From the NCBI GenBank assembly GCA_902489475.1, contig CABUAH010000073.1, forward strand, positions 1 through 7,610: 7,610 nt of DNA, written 5' to 3'. This document shows positions 1 to 5,860 of the stretch, in pieces (the first letter of the stretch is position 1; every line of letters starts with the position of its first letter). Both the position numbers and the translations under genes were made by a program. This DNA comes from an uncultured Oscillospiraceae bacterium. Lineage in GTDB: Bacteria; Bacillota; Clostridia; Oscillospirales; Ruminococcaceae. The notes below the pieces were generated by a model that was not told the DNA's origin, searched no databases, and was given only the letters and a program-made list of their open reading frames with translations.

Positions 1-89
1 GCTTTTCAAGGGGTGAATTTTTAGGCAGTCCGGTGGACTGCCTAAAAAGAGGGGATGCTTTGCAAGTGAAAGCGTCCCCTCTTTTGATT
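1..89 (+). repeat. 89-bp two-hairpin intergenic repeat, copy A (probably cut by the window edge)
   Basis: This stretch recurs in inverted orientation at 3292-3380 with 81 of 89 positions identical by hand alignment. It contains two hairpins. The first has a 14-bp stem, 18-31 with 35-48, and a GGT loop. The second has a 17-bp stem, 45-61 with 69-85, with one G-T pair and a 7-base loop. The match continues right to base 1, so the element probably extends upstream of the window. It codes for nothing recognisable. It is likely a dispersed, non-autonomous intergenic element of the host genome. I cannot name a described family for it. Confidence 0.85.
45..85. terminator. Bidirectional terminator-like hairpin inside repeat copy A
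   Basis: A 17-bp stem (45-61 with 69-85) starts with AAAA and ends with TTTT, and has a G+C-rich core (AGAGGGGA...TCCCCTCT). A strong stem followed by a T run on either strand fits an intrinsic terminator that works in both directions. It could end transcription from the gene left of the window. Whether it terminates in the cell is not shown. Confidence 0.55.
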
Positions 90-117
90 AACAACAAGGT
101 TTTTCCACAAAATTGAG

Positions 118-150
118 GGCTTCGCATATATTGGCGAAGCCTCTTTCTTT
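118..150 (+). terminator. Possible intrinsic terminator hairpin
   Basis: A perfect 8-bp stem GGCTTCGC (118-125) with GCGAAGCC (134-141) and an 8-base loop is followed by the T-rich stretch TCTTTCTTT. The T run is interrupted by C, so strength is uncertain. It lies just upstream of the promoter at 166-194 and would insulate it from upstream transcription. Confidence 0.4.
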
Positions 151-165
151 GAAGAAACCGATTAC

Positions 166-194
166 TTGAAACGTGACAGGCTTTTTGATATAAT
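166..194 (+). promoter_or_regulatory. Strong sigma-A promoter entering the tandem repeat array
   Basis: A -35 box TTGAAA (166-171), a 17-bp spacer and a -10 box TATAAT (189-194) preceded by TG at 186-187 (extended -10, TGATATAAT). The -10 box is also the first bases of repeat unit 1. Transcription would start near 201 and run through the whole array toward tatD. I see no clear terminator between, so the array may be a ~500-base leader or a separate RNA. The boxes are read directly; activity is inferred. Confidence 0.65.
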
Positions 195-663
195 AACCTT
201 AAGGGTAAATCAACTTATCGTTGATTTATCGTGCATTCGCACGATTCGGCTGTCGCCTAACCCCTTAAGAACATTGAATCATTAATTTGCGGCTAACGCC
301 GCTTGTCGGCTGCGCCTACGATTGCGATAAATCGCAATTAAATTGTGATATAATAACCTTAAGGGTAAATCAACTTATCGTTGATTTATCGTGCTTTGCA
401 CGATTCGGCTGTCGCCTAACCCCTTAAGAACATTGAATCATTAATTTGCGGCTAACGCCGCTTGTCGGCTGCGCCTACGATTGCGATAAATCGCAATTAA
501 ATTGTGATATAATAACCTTAAGGGTAAATCAGCCCATCGCTGATTTATCGTGCATTCGCACGATTCGGCTGTCGCCTAACCTCTTAAGAACATTGAATCA
601 TTAATTTGCGGCTGTCGCCGCCCGTAGGCTTCGCCTACATTGTGCTTCGCACAATTAAATTAT
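187..663 (+). repeat. Tandem array of three ~159-bp hairpin-rich units
   Basis: Units span 187-346 (160 bp), 347-505 (159 bp) and 506-663 (158 bp). Units 1 and 2 are identical except in one hairpin loop (ATTC versus TTT). Unit 3 is more diverged. Each unit starts at an extended -10 box (TGATATAAT; boxes at 186-194, 346-354, 505-513). In unit 1 an outer stem 198-205 with 262-269 encloses stems 206-214/220-228 and 228-234/239-245. It is followed by stems 289-293/298-302, 305-310/314-319 and 321-328/331-338. Differences in unit 3 largely keep the pairing. No open reading frame of note and no unique spacers are present. It could be a tandemly amplified dispersed element, a repeated promoter segment or a structured RNA. 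Confidence 0.9.
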
Positions 664-671
664 GGTATAAT
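663..671 (+). promoter_or_regulatory. Extended -10 promoter of tatD
   Basis: TGGTATAAT, a perfect extended -10 (TGnTATAAT), lies at the end of the repeat array in register with the -10 boxes that begin the three units (158 bp after the third). No good -35 box sits 16-18 bp upstream, so it would rely on the TG extension. Initiation near 678 gives a leader of about 26 bases before the ATG at 704. That argues against the upstream GTG (674) and ATG (686) as the start of tatD. Confidence 0.55.
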
Positions 672-703
672 ATGTGTGTATATTTATGAAAGAGAGTGGA
701 AAT

Positions 704-1474
704 ATGCTTAAAAATATTTTTGATTCACATTCACATTATGATGACAACCGTTTTGACAAGGACAGACAAACGCTTATACCGCAGCTTTTTTCTTCAAGCG
801 TCAGCTATATTATGCATGCGTCTACGGATCTTGATTCGGCACAGTTTGGAGTAGGTATGTCTGAAAAATACTCGAATTTTTATACAAGCGTCGGAATTCA
901 TCCTCTTGACCTTGATAAGCTTTGCGAGGATACAATGGAAAATGTTGAGCTTCTTGCAAGAAAAAACAAAAAGGTGAAAGCGATAGGCGAAATAGGGCTT
1001 GATTATCACTATGAGCCGTATGACAAGGAACTTCAAAAAAAGGTTTTTTCAAATCAGATCGACTTGGCAAATTCCCTTTCGCTACCTGTTATTGTTCACA
1101 TCCGAGAGGCTACGCAGGACGCACTCGATATTTTGACAAAATATAAACCGAGGGGAGTCGTGCATTGCTTTTCAGGCTCAGCAGAAACGGCTCAGCAGAT
1201 AATAAAGCTCGGAATGTATATTGGCTTTACAGGAGTTTTGACATTTAAGAACTCTAAAAAAGCGAGGAAAGCCGCAGAGGTTGTCCCGATAGATAGACTT
1301 GTGCTTGAAACCGACTGCCCATATATGGCGCCTGAGCCGTTTAGAGGAGGGCGTTGCGACAGTTCTATGATAAGTGAAATTGCAAAGACTGCCGCAGAGA
1401 TTTACTGTAAAACTCCTCAGGAAATACTTGATATAACCTGTGAAAATGCAAAGCGTCTATATGGAATTGTTTGA
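704..1474 (+). CDS. tatD: TatD-family metal-dependent hydrolase (DNase)
   Basis: A 256-residue protein, the usual length for TatD-type TIM-barrel amidohydrolases, which bind two metal ions. Family members characterised elsewhere act as 3'-5' DNases, and D-aminoacyl-tRNA hydrolysis has also been reported. The expected metal ligands are visible: HxH at H9/H11 (DSHSHYDD), H66 in GIHP, E96 in GEIGLD, H132 in VIVHIREA, H154 in HCFSGS and D204 in LETDCPY. The C-terminal signature PEPFRGGRCDS follows. I chose ATG 704 because homologues begin close to the DSHxHxD motif, because GAGAGTGG lies just upstream, and because starts at 674 (GTG) or 686 would overlap or abut the promoter. In many Firmicutes tatD sits beside metG or ksgA; here it stands alone downstream of the repeat array. 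The family call is secure; the physiological substrate is not determinable here. Confidence 0.93.
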   Translation: MLKNIFDSHSHYDDNRFDKDRQTLIPQLFSSSVSYIMHASTDLDSAQFGVGMSEKYSNFYTSVGIHPLDLDKLCEDTMENVELLARKNKKVKAIGEIGLDYHYEPYDKELQKKVFSNQIDLANSLSLPVIVHIREATQDALDILTKYKPRGVVHCFSGSAETAQQIIKLGMYIGFTGVLTFKNSKKARKAAEVVPIDRLVLETDCPYMAPEPFRGGRCDSSMISEIAKTAAEIYCKTPQEILDITCENAKRLYGIV

Positions 1475-1550
1475 GGATTTTATTCGTTCTACTTGATGCA
1501 TAAAAGCACTGTGAATTTGATTTTGTAGATTGTGCATTATCAACAACGGT

Positions 1551-1574
1551 CTTGATTTGAACTTTTAAATTAAG
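1551..1574 (+). other. AT-rich hairpin between tatD and pdxS
   Basis: CTTGATTT (1551-1558) pairs with AAATTAAG (1567-1574), 8 bp with one G-T pair and an 8-base loop. No T run follows, so it is a poor terminator candidate. It lies in the 263-bp gap between tatD and pdxS, which also holds a 10-bp direct repeat ATGCATAAAA at 1496-1505 and 1593-1602. I see no other gene or clear terminator in this gap. Confidence 0.25.
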
Positions 1575-1674
1575 TCAGGATTTATGTAAATAATGCATAA
1601 AATCAGCATTTGAATGATGGACTGATTGGAAAAGTTTAACAATAAAACGCATAGAAAAACCATAGGAATTAATT

Positions 1675-1703
1675 TTGCAAAATAGAATTGTAGGCTGTAT
1701 AAT
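1675..1703 (+). promoter_or_regulatory. Sigma-A promoter of pdxST
   Basis: TTGCAA (1675-1680, 4 of 6 matches to TTGACA), a 17-bp spacer and a perfect TATAAT (1698-1703). The predicted start near 1710 leaves a leader of about 28 bases before the pdxS ATG. No clear operator for a PdxR/MocR-type regulator is visible. Confidence 0.7.
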
Positions 1704-1737
1704 ACAATTATGATAAAAATTTTTGGGAGTGGATAAA

Positions 1738-2634
1738 ATGGCTATTACGAAAACAATACTTACGAACGAAAGATATGAGCTTAACAGAAATCTTGCACAG
1801 ATGCTTAAGGGCGGCGTTATTATGGACGTTACAACGCCTGAGCAGGCAAAAATTGCCGAAGCGGCAGGAGCTTGTGCTGTTATGGCTTTAGAGAGAATCC
1901 CTGCGGACATTCGTGCGGCAGGCGGAGTTTCAAGAATGAGCGATCCTAAGATGATCAAAGGAATTCAGGAAGCAGTTTCCATTCCGGTTATGGCGAAGTG
2001 CAGAATAGGTCATTTTGCTGAGGCTCAAATCCTCGAAGCTATCGAGATAGATTATATTGATGAGAGCGAGGTTTTATCCCCTGCTGACGACAAATACCAT
2101 ATTGACAAGACAGAGTTTAATGTTCCGTTTGTCTGCGGAGCAAAGGACTTAGGCGAGGCTTTAAGAAGAATCGCCGAGGGTGCTTCTATGATAAGAACAA
2201 AAGGAGAGCCGGGAACAGGAGATGTTGTTCAAGCGGTAAGACACATGAGAATGATGCAGTCGGAAATCAGACGGCTTGTATCGCTTTCAAAGGATGAGCT
2301 TTACGATGCGGCTAAGCTTTTGCAGGTTCCGTATGAGCTTGCGGTTTACGTTCATGAAAACGGAAAGCTCCCAGTTGTAAACTTTGCGGCAGGAGGAGTT
2401 GCAACTCCTGCGGATGCGGCACTTATGATGCAGCTTGGTGCAGAGGGCGTTTTTGTAGGCTCCGGAATATTTAAGTCGGGAAATCCTGAAAAGAGAGCGC
2501 AGGCTATCGTTAAGGCTGTAACAAACTATAACGATCCTAAGCTTTTAGCAGAGCTTTCAGAGGATCTCGGTGAAGCTATGGTAGGAATAAACGAGCAGGA
2601 AATAGAGCTTTTGATGGCGGAGCGTGGTAAATAA
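1738..2634 (+). CDS. pdxS: Pyridoxal 5'-phosphate synthase, synthase subunit PdxS
   Basis: A 298-residue (beta/alpha)8-barrel protein that makes pyridoxal 5'-phosphate from ribose 5-phosphate (or ribulose 5-phosphate), glyceraldehyde 3-phosphate and ammonia, in the DXP-independent vitamin B6 pathway. The ammonia comes from its partner PdxT, and the complex in relatives is 12 PdxS plus 12 PdxT in the cytoplasm. Active-site residues are in place: D30 in GVIMDV, Schiff-base lysine K87 in PVMAKCRIGH and second lysine K155 in RTKGEPGTGD. These match D24, K81 and K149 of Bacillus subtilis with a constant offset of six. Phosphate-binding glycine motifs FAAGGVATP (216-224) and VFVGSGIF (238-245) are present. 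I chose ATG 1738 because GGGAG at 1725-1729 sits 8 bases upstream; an in-frame TTG at 1723 overlaps that site. The stop codon overlaps the pdxT start by one base (TAATG). Confidence 0.97.
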   Translation: MAITKTILTNERYELNRNLAQMLKGGVIMDVTTPEQAKIAEAAGACAVMALERIPADIRAAGGVSRMSDPKMIKGIQEAVSIPVMAKCRIGHFAEAQILEAIEIDYIDESEVLSPADDKYHIDKTEFNVPFVCGAKDLGEALRRIAEGASMIRTKGEPGTGDVVQAVRHMRMMQSEIRRLVSLSKDELYDAAKLLQVPYELAVYVHENGKLPVVNFAAGGVATPADAALMMQLGAEGVFVGSGIFKSGNPEKRAQAIVKAVTNYNDPKLLAELSEDLGEAMVGINEQEIELLMAERGK

Positions 2635-3209
2635 TGACTATAGCTGTTTTGGCGCTTCAGGGAGCTTTTTTGGAGCATGAAAAAATGCTTAAAGACTTGG
2701 GTGCGGATTGTTTTGAGATTCGTCAGGCGGCGGATTTGAAAAGGCACTTTGATGGGCTTATTATTCCGGGCGGTGAAAGCACTACAATAAGAAAGCTTTT
2801 GACAGAGCTTAGATTATATGATTTTATTAAAGAAAAAATCATAAGCGGAATGCCTGTTTTCGGAACTTGTGCGGGACTTATAACGCTTGCAAGAAAAATT
2901 ACGGGAGATGTTAAAAATCCCGATAAGAGTCTTGAAGTTATGGATATTACCGCTTGCAGAAACGGCTACGGTCGTCAACTCGGCAGCTTTTTTACAAAGG
3001 CGGATTTTGCGGGAAGAGAAATCCCGATGACCTTTATTCGTGCGCCGTATATTGAAAGCGTAGGAGAAAATGTTGAGGTTTTAAGCGCAGTGGACGGAAA
3101 AGTTGTTGCTGCAAAGGAAAAGAATATGCTTGTTACCGCATTTCATCCTGAGCTTTTGGAGGATAAAACGGTGCATGAGTATTTCCTCAACATGGTTAAA
3201 AACGCATAG
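2634..3209 (+). CDS. pdxT: Pyridoxal 5'-phosphate synthase, glutaminase subunit PdxT
   Basis: A 191-residue class I glutamine amidotransferase that splits glutamine to glutamate and ammonia and channels the ammonia into PdxS. The catalytic triad is visible: C79 in GTCAGL, with H171 and E173 in FHPEL. The oxyanion-region motif PGGEST is at 45-50, and the family signatures NGYGRQLGSF (110-119) and IRAPYI (135-140) are intact. Length is normal for the family. Its ATG overlaps the pdxS stop by one base. The only Shine-Dalgarno-like sequence (GGAG, 2619-2622) is 11 bases upstream inside pdxS, so translational coupling to pdxS is likely and would help keep the two subunits in balance. Nothing is truncated or unusual. 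Confidence 0.97.
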   Translation: MTIAVLALQGAFLEHEKMLKDLGADCFEIRQAADLKRHFDGLIIPGGESTTIRKLLTELRLYDFIKEKIISGMPVFGTCAGLITLARKITGDVKNPDKSLEVMDITACRNGYGRQLGSFFTKADFAGREIPMTFIRAPYIESVGENVEVLSAVDGKVVAAKEKNMLVTAFHPELLEDKTVHEYFLNMVKNA

Positions 3210-3244
3210 CAGGAATGACAGGCGAAATCTTTTGTTGATAAAAT

Positions 3245-3266
3245 AAGCGTCGGGAAACCGGCGCTT
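3245..3266 (+). terminator. GAAA-loop hairpin after pdxT, copy 1
   Basis: A 9-bp stem (3245-3253 with 3258-3266, one G-T pair) closed by a GAAA tetraloop lies 35 bp after the pdxT stop. The same 22 bases recur at 3497-3518, where a T run follows. Here the following bases are GAGTG, so as an intrinsic terminator it looks impaired. It may be the remnant of the original pdxST terminator, with the next hairpin at 3296-3336 taking over the role. Confidence 0.45.
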
Positions 3267-3291
3267 GAGTGTTTAGGAAAATTTTGTAGTA

Positions 3292-3380
3292 AATCAAAAG
3301 AGGGGACGCTTTCACTTGCAAAGCGTCCCCTCTTTTAAAACAGTCCACCGGACTATTTTAAAATTCACCCCTTGAAAAGC
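3292..3380 (-). repeat. 89-bp two-hairpin intergenic repeat, copy B (inverted)
   Basis: This is the reverse-complement partner of 1-89, with 8 differences in 89 bases. Seven of the differences fall in the smaller stem and the eighth in the larger stem, and all keep base pairing. The larger stem here is a perfect 17 bp (3296-3312 with 3320-3336). The smaller one is TTTTAAAA plus AGTCC paired across an ACC loop, 3333-3363. The two copies flank the tatD-pdxS-pdxT segment in opposite orientation. Confidence 0.85.
3296..3336. terminator. Bidirectional terminator-like hairpin inside repeat copy B
   Basis: A perfect 17-bp stem beginning AAAAGAGGGG and ending CCCCTCTTTT, with a 7-base loop, lies 87 bp after pdxT. 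On the + strand it ends in TTTT, and on the - strand likewise. It is the strongest terminator candidate for the pdxST operon. Confidence 0.6.
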
Positions 3381-3475
3381 GCTTTAAGAAATGGATTTCG
3401 CCGTCTGCGGACGGCGACCAAGGCTCTGCCTTTGGAAACCGCAAGCTTTTGAAAAAGCTTGACCAAAACTTTGTT
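3381..3475. repeat. Hairpin-rich continuation of the intergenic element
   Basis: Three further inverted repeats follow copy B directly. CGCCGTC/GACGGCG is at 3399-3416. CCAAGGC with GCCTTTGG (one bulged base) is at 3418-3435. CAAGCTTTT/AAAAGCTTG is at 3442-3461. The dense hairpins and the absence of a credible gene suggest this belongs to the same dispersed element as 3292-3380. Copy A is cut off at base 1, exactly where this part would begin, so the link cannot be checked inside the window. Assignment to one element is inference. Confidence 0.5.
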
Positions 3476-3496
3476 TTTAATTTTATTGACAATCTG

Positions 3497-3521
3497 AAGC
3501 GTCGGGAAACCGGCGCTTTTT
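3497..3521 (+). terminator. GAAA-loop intrinsic terminator, copy 2
   Basis: The same 9-bp stem and GAAA tetraloop as at 3245-3266 (3497-3505 with 3510-3518) is here followed by TTTTT (3517-3521) and more T-rich sequence, a standard intrinsic terminator. It ends 13 bp before the greA -35 box, so it insulates greA-lysS from upstream transcription. Confidence 0.7.
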
Positions 3522-3534
3522 CGTTTCTAAATTG

Positions 3535-3563
3535 TTGACAGATTGACAACTTTACTATATAAT
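3535..3563 (+). promoter_or_regulatory. Consensus sigma-A promoter of greA-lysS
   Basis: A perfect TTGACA (3535-3540), a 17-bp spacer and a perfect TATAAT (3558-3563). A second TTGACA at 3543-3548 repeats the -35 hexamer 8 bp later but is too close to the -10 to act with it. The predicted start near 3570 gives a leader of about 40 bases, with AAGGAG (3597-3602) placed 8 bases before the greA ATG. It is the best-matching promoter in the window, consistent with high expression of a translation and transcription operon. Confidence 0.85.
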
Positions 3564-3610
3564 AGTAATTTGATAAGTTATCAGAATAATCAGTGTAAGG
3601 AGTATTTAAA

Positions 3611-4078
3611 ATGGCTAAAAAGGTTAATGTTTCAAAAGAAGGATATAAAAAGCTAGAAGAAGAATTAAATTACCTTGTCACGGTAAGAAGGAGCGAGGTT
3701 GCCGAACAGCTTAAAGAAGCAAGAAGCTACGGTGACTTGTCTGAGAACGCTGAGTACGATGAAGCAAAAAATGCTCAGGCGCTCTTGGAGGCTAGGATCA
3801 ATGAGCTTGAAACGCAGATTTCAAACGCAGTTATAGTTGAAGCGTCTAATGCAGATGAAATATCTATCGGTTCTAAGGTTAAGATTTTGGATCTTGAAAC
3901 AAACGAGATGGAGGAGCTTGAGATTGTCGGATCGACCGAGTCTGATCCTGATAATGGAAAAATTTCGGACGAATCCCCTATCGGCAAGGCGGCATTAAAG
4001 AAAAAAATCGGAGATGTATTTGAAGTTCAGGCTCCAATCGGAGTTTTAAAGTTTGAAGTAGTTGAAATTTCGGAATAG
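3611..4078 (+). CDS. greA: Transcription elongation factor GreA
   Basis: A 155-residue protein of normal GreA length. GreA enters the secondary channel of stalled, backtracked RNA polymerase and stimulates cleavage of the displaced RNA 3' end so that elongation can resume. The N-terminal antiparallel coiled coil (about residues 1-75) carries the diagnostic tip GDLSENAEYDEAK, with the acidic residues D42 and E45 that complete the catalytic site. The C-terminal FKBP-like domain (about 80-155) contains the conserved ISDESPIGKAALKKKIGD stretch (118-135). The start is fixed by AAGGAG 8 bases upstream and by the typical MAKK opening. It is the first gene of a two-gene unit with lysS, 18 bp downstream. 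GreA rather than GreB is favoured by length and context. Confidence 0.96.
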   Translation: MAKKVNVSKEGYKKLEEELNYLVTVRRSEVAEQLKEARSYGDLSENAEYDEAKNAQALLEARINELETQISNAVIVEASNADEISIGSKVKILDLETNEMEELEIVGSTESDPDNGKISDESPIGKAALKKKIGDVFEVQAPIGVLKFEVVEISE

Positions 4079-4096
4079 TTAGGAGTTAAAAAGAGG

Positions 4097-5683
4097 ATGG
4101 CAGAGCAGAATATTGCAAACGCTCCGGAAGAAGAGGAGCTAACGCAGGAGGAAGTTAACAGCTTAAGGCAAATAAGACTTGATAAGCTTGATGAGCTTAG
4201 AAAAAACGGAAAGGATCCGTTTGTAATCACAAAGTTTGACGTTGATTCAAACAATAAGGCGCTCAAGGTTCAGTACGAGGAGTACGAGGCTAAGGCAAAA
4301 GCAGAGGCCGGAGATGACGAGCAAAAGTTAAAGGATGAGCTTGAGAAGTTAAAGGAAAAAAAGGTAACTATCGCCGGAAGAATTATGAGCTGGCGTGATA
4401 TGGGAAAAGCAAACTTTATCGACATTCGTGACACAACCGACAGAATGCAGGTTTATGTCAGAATGAACGATATCGGTGAATCTGAGTTTGCAGAGTTTAA
4501 AAAGTGGGATATCGGAGATATTGTCGGAATAAAGGGATTTGTTTTCAGAACAAGACGGGGAGAGATTTCTGTTCATGCAGAGGAGATCACTCTTCTTTCC
4601 AAATCTCTTTTGCCGCTCCCTGAAAAATGGCACGGCTTAAAGGACAGGGATCAGCGTTACCGTCAGAGATACACAGATCTTATCTGTAATCCTGAAGTTA
4701 AGCAGACGTTTATCAACCGCTCGAAGATCATAGCGTCGATCCGCCGTTATCTTGATGAGAGGGATTTTATTGAGGTCGAAACGCCGATGCTCGTATCAAA
4801 TGCAGGCGGAGCGGCTGCAAGACCGTTTGAAACACATTATAATGCTCTTGACGAGGATGTAAAGCTTAGAATTTCTCTTGAGCTTTACCTAAAGCGTCTT
4901 ATTGTAGGCGGACTTGACAGAGTTTATGAAATAGGACGAGTTTTCAGAAATGAGGGAGTAGACACACGTCACAATCCTGAATTTACTCTTATGGAGCTTT
5001 ATCAAGCATACACTGATTACCATGGAATGATGGATCTTACAGAGGATTTGTACCGTCATGTTGCTAACGAGGTTTTGGGAACAACAAAGTTCACTTACGG
5101 AGAGCATGAGATTGACTTCGGAAAGCCGTTTGAAAAAATGACTATGATTGATGCTGTTAAGAAATATTCGGGAGTTGATTTTACAAGCGTTAAAACCACG
5201 GAGGAAGCAAAGGCGCTTGCTGATGAGCATCACATTGAATATGAGGATCGACATAAAAAAGGCGATATATTAAACCTATTCTTTGAGGAGTTTGTTGAAG
5301 AGCATCTTGTTCAGCCGACATTTATCATGGATCACCCGATTGAGATTTCTCCGCTTACAAAGAAAAAGCCTGAAAATCCTGATTATGTTGAGCGTTTTGA
5401 GCTTTTCATAAACGGTTGGGAGATGTGCAATGCGTACTCCGAGCTTAACGATCCGATAGACCAGCGTGAGCGTTTCGCAGCGCAGGAGGAAGCTCTTAAT
5501 CAGGGCGATGAGGAAGCAAATCACACAGACGAGGACTTCCTAAGAGCACTTGAAATAGGAATGCCGCCGACGGGAGGAATCGGTTACGGAATTGACCGTC
5601 TTGTAATGCTTCTTACAAATTCGGGTTCGATAAGAGATGTTTTGCTGTTCCCGACGATGAAATCTTTGCCGAGTGACAAGTAA
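4097..5683 (+). CDS. lysS: Lysine--tRNA ligase (class II LysRS)
   Basis: A 528-residue cytoplasmic enzyme that attaches lysine to tRNA-Lys using ATP. After a charged N-terminal extension comes the OB-fold anticodon-binding domain (about 89-170), starting at TIAGRIMSWRDMGKANF. The class II catalytic core follows: motif 1 around EVETPMLV (226-233), motif 2 GRVFRNEG (280-287) with the ATP-contacting FRNE, and motif 3 GIGYGIDRL (494-502) ending in LLFP. The LysRS-specific ISPLTKK (417-423) and NGWEMCNAYSELNDP (439-453) stretches are present. The protein is somewhat longer than common bacterial LysRS (roughly 490-505), mainly from an acidic start (residues 8-20) and a Lys/Glu-rich linker (60-88). 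AGGAG at 4081-4085 lies 11 bases before the ATG. It is cotranscribed with greA. I see no convincing terminator just after it. Confidence 0.97.
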   Translation: MAEQNIANAPEEEELTQEEVNSLRQIRLDKLDELRKNGKDPFVITKFDVDSNNKALKVQYEEYEAKAKAEAGDDEQKLKDELEKLKEKKVTIAGRIMSWRDMGKANFIDIRDTTDRMQVYVRMNDIGESEFAEFKKWDIGDIVGIKGFVFRTRRGEISVHAEEITLLSKSLLPLPEKWHGLKDRDQRYRQRYTDLICNPEVKQTFINRSKIIASIRRYLDERDFIEVETPMLVSNAGGAAARPFETHYNALDEDVKLRISLELYLKRLIVGGLDRVYEIGRVFRNEGVDTRHNPEFTLMELYQAYTDYHGMMDLTEDLYRHVANEVLGTTKFTYGEHEIDFGKPFEKMTMIDAVKKYSGVDFTSVKTTEEAKALADEHHIEYEDRHKKGDILNLFFEEFVEEHLVQPTFIMDHPIEISPLTKKKPENPDYVERFELFINGWEMCNAYSELNDPIDQRERFAAQEEALNQGDEEANHTDEDFLRALEIGMPPTGGIGYGIDRLVMLLTNSGSIRDVLLFPTMKSLPSDK

Positions 5684-5860
5684 GAAAAACTTAGCGTTTA
5701 TGCGGGGTTGCGAGGTTCAGGAAAGTCTTAAAACTTACACATTACATTAAATTCACCCCAATTGGTGCAGGAGAATGTGCAGGGGTGGAAAAATAGCATA
5801 ATTATTAAAATATGCCGATCCCAATAAAGAGATTAGCAAAGTAAAATTTAAACAACATAA
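5684..5860 (+). other. Gap after lysS with short repeats, no gene seen
   Basis: This 177-bp stretch holds no credible gene. It contains the inverted repeat CACCCC (5754-5759) and GGGGTG (5782-5787). Between and overlapping them is a direct repeat GTGCAGG (5765-5771 and 5777-5783). Possible -10 boxes are CATAAT (5797-5802) and TAAAAT (5842-5847), but neither has a good -35 partner, so the promoter of the downstream MATE gene is not identified. Confidence 0.35.

Noticed and set aside
187..663. CRISPR array
   Set aside because: The units are ~159 bp, nearly identical along their whole length and lack unique spacers, and no cas gene is present.
674..703. Upstream GTG (674) or ATG (686) as the start of tatD
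   Set aside because: They overlap or nearly abut the -10 box at 666-671, and the extra residues precede the family's usual N terminus. ATG 704 has the better-placed upstream site.
1723..1737. TTG at 1723 as the start of pdxS
   Set aside because: It overlaps the GGGAG ribosome binding site. The ATG at 1738 gives the standard PdxS length and residue offset.
1575..1958. Minus-strand open frame overlapping the pdxS start
   Set aside because: It is antisense to the conserved pdxS coding sequence and its promoter and has no recognisable domain; it is a shadow frame. The other minus-strand frames opposite tatD, greA, lysS and the MATE gene were rejected for the same reason.
3358..3549. A 63-codon open frame on the minus strand across the hairpin-rich element
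   Set aside because: It reads straight through the repeat, the inverted hairpins and the greA upstream terminator, starts inside the greA promoter region and has no ribosome binding site. Its sequence is explained by the repeat.
5775..5801. Eight-codon leader peptide frame before the MATE gene
   Set aside because: AGGAG is only one base from the ATG, too close to act. The frame is too short to judge and has no attenuation-type codon run.
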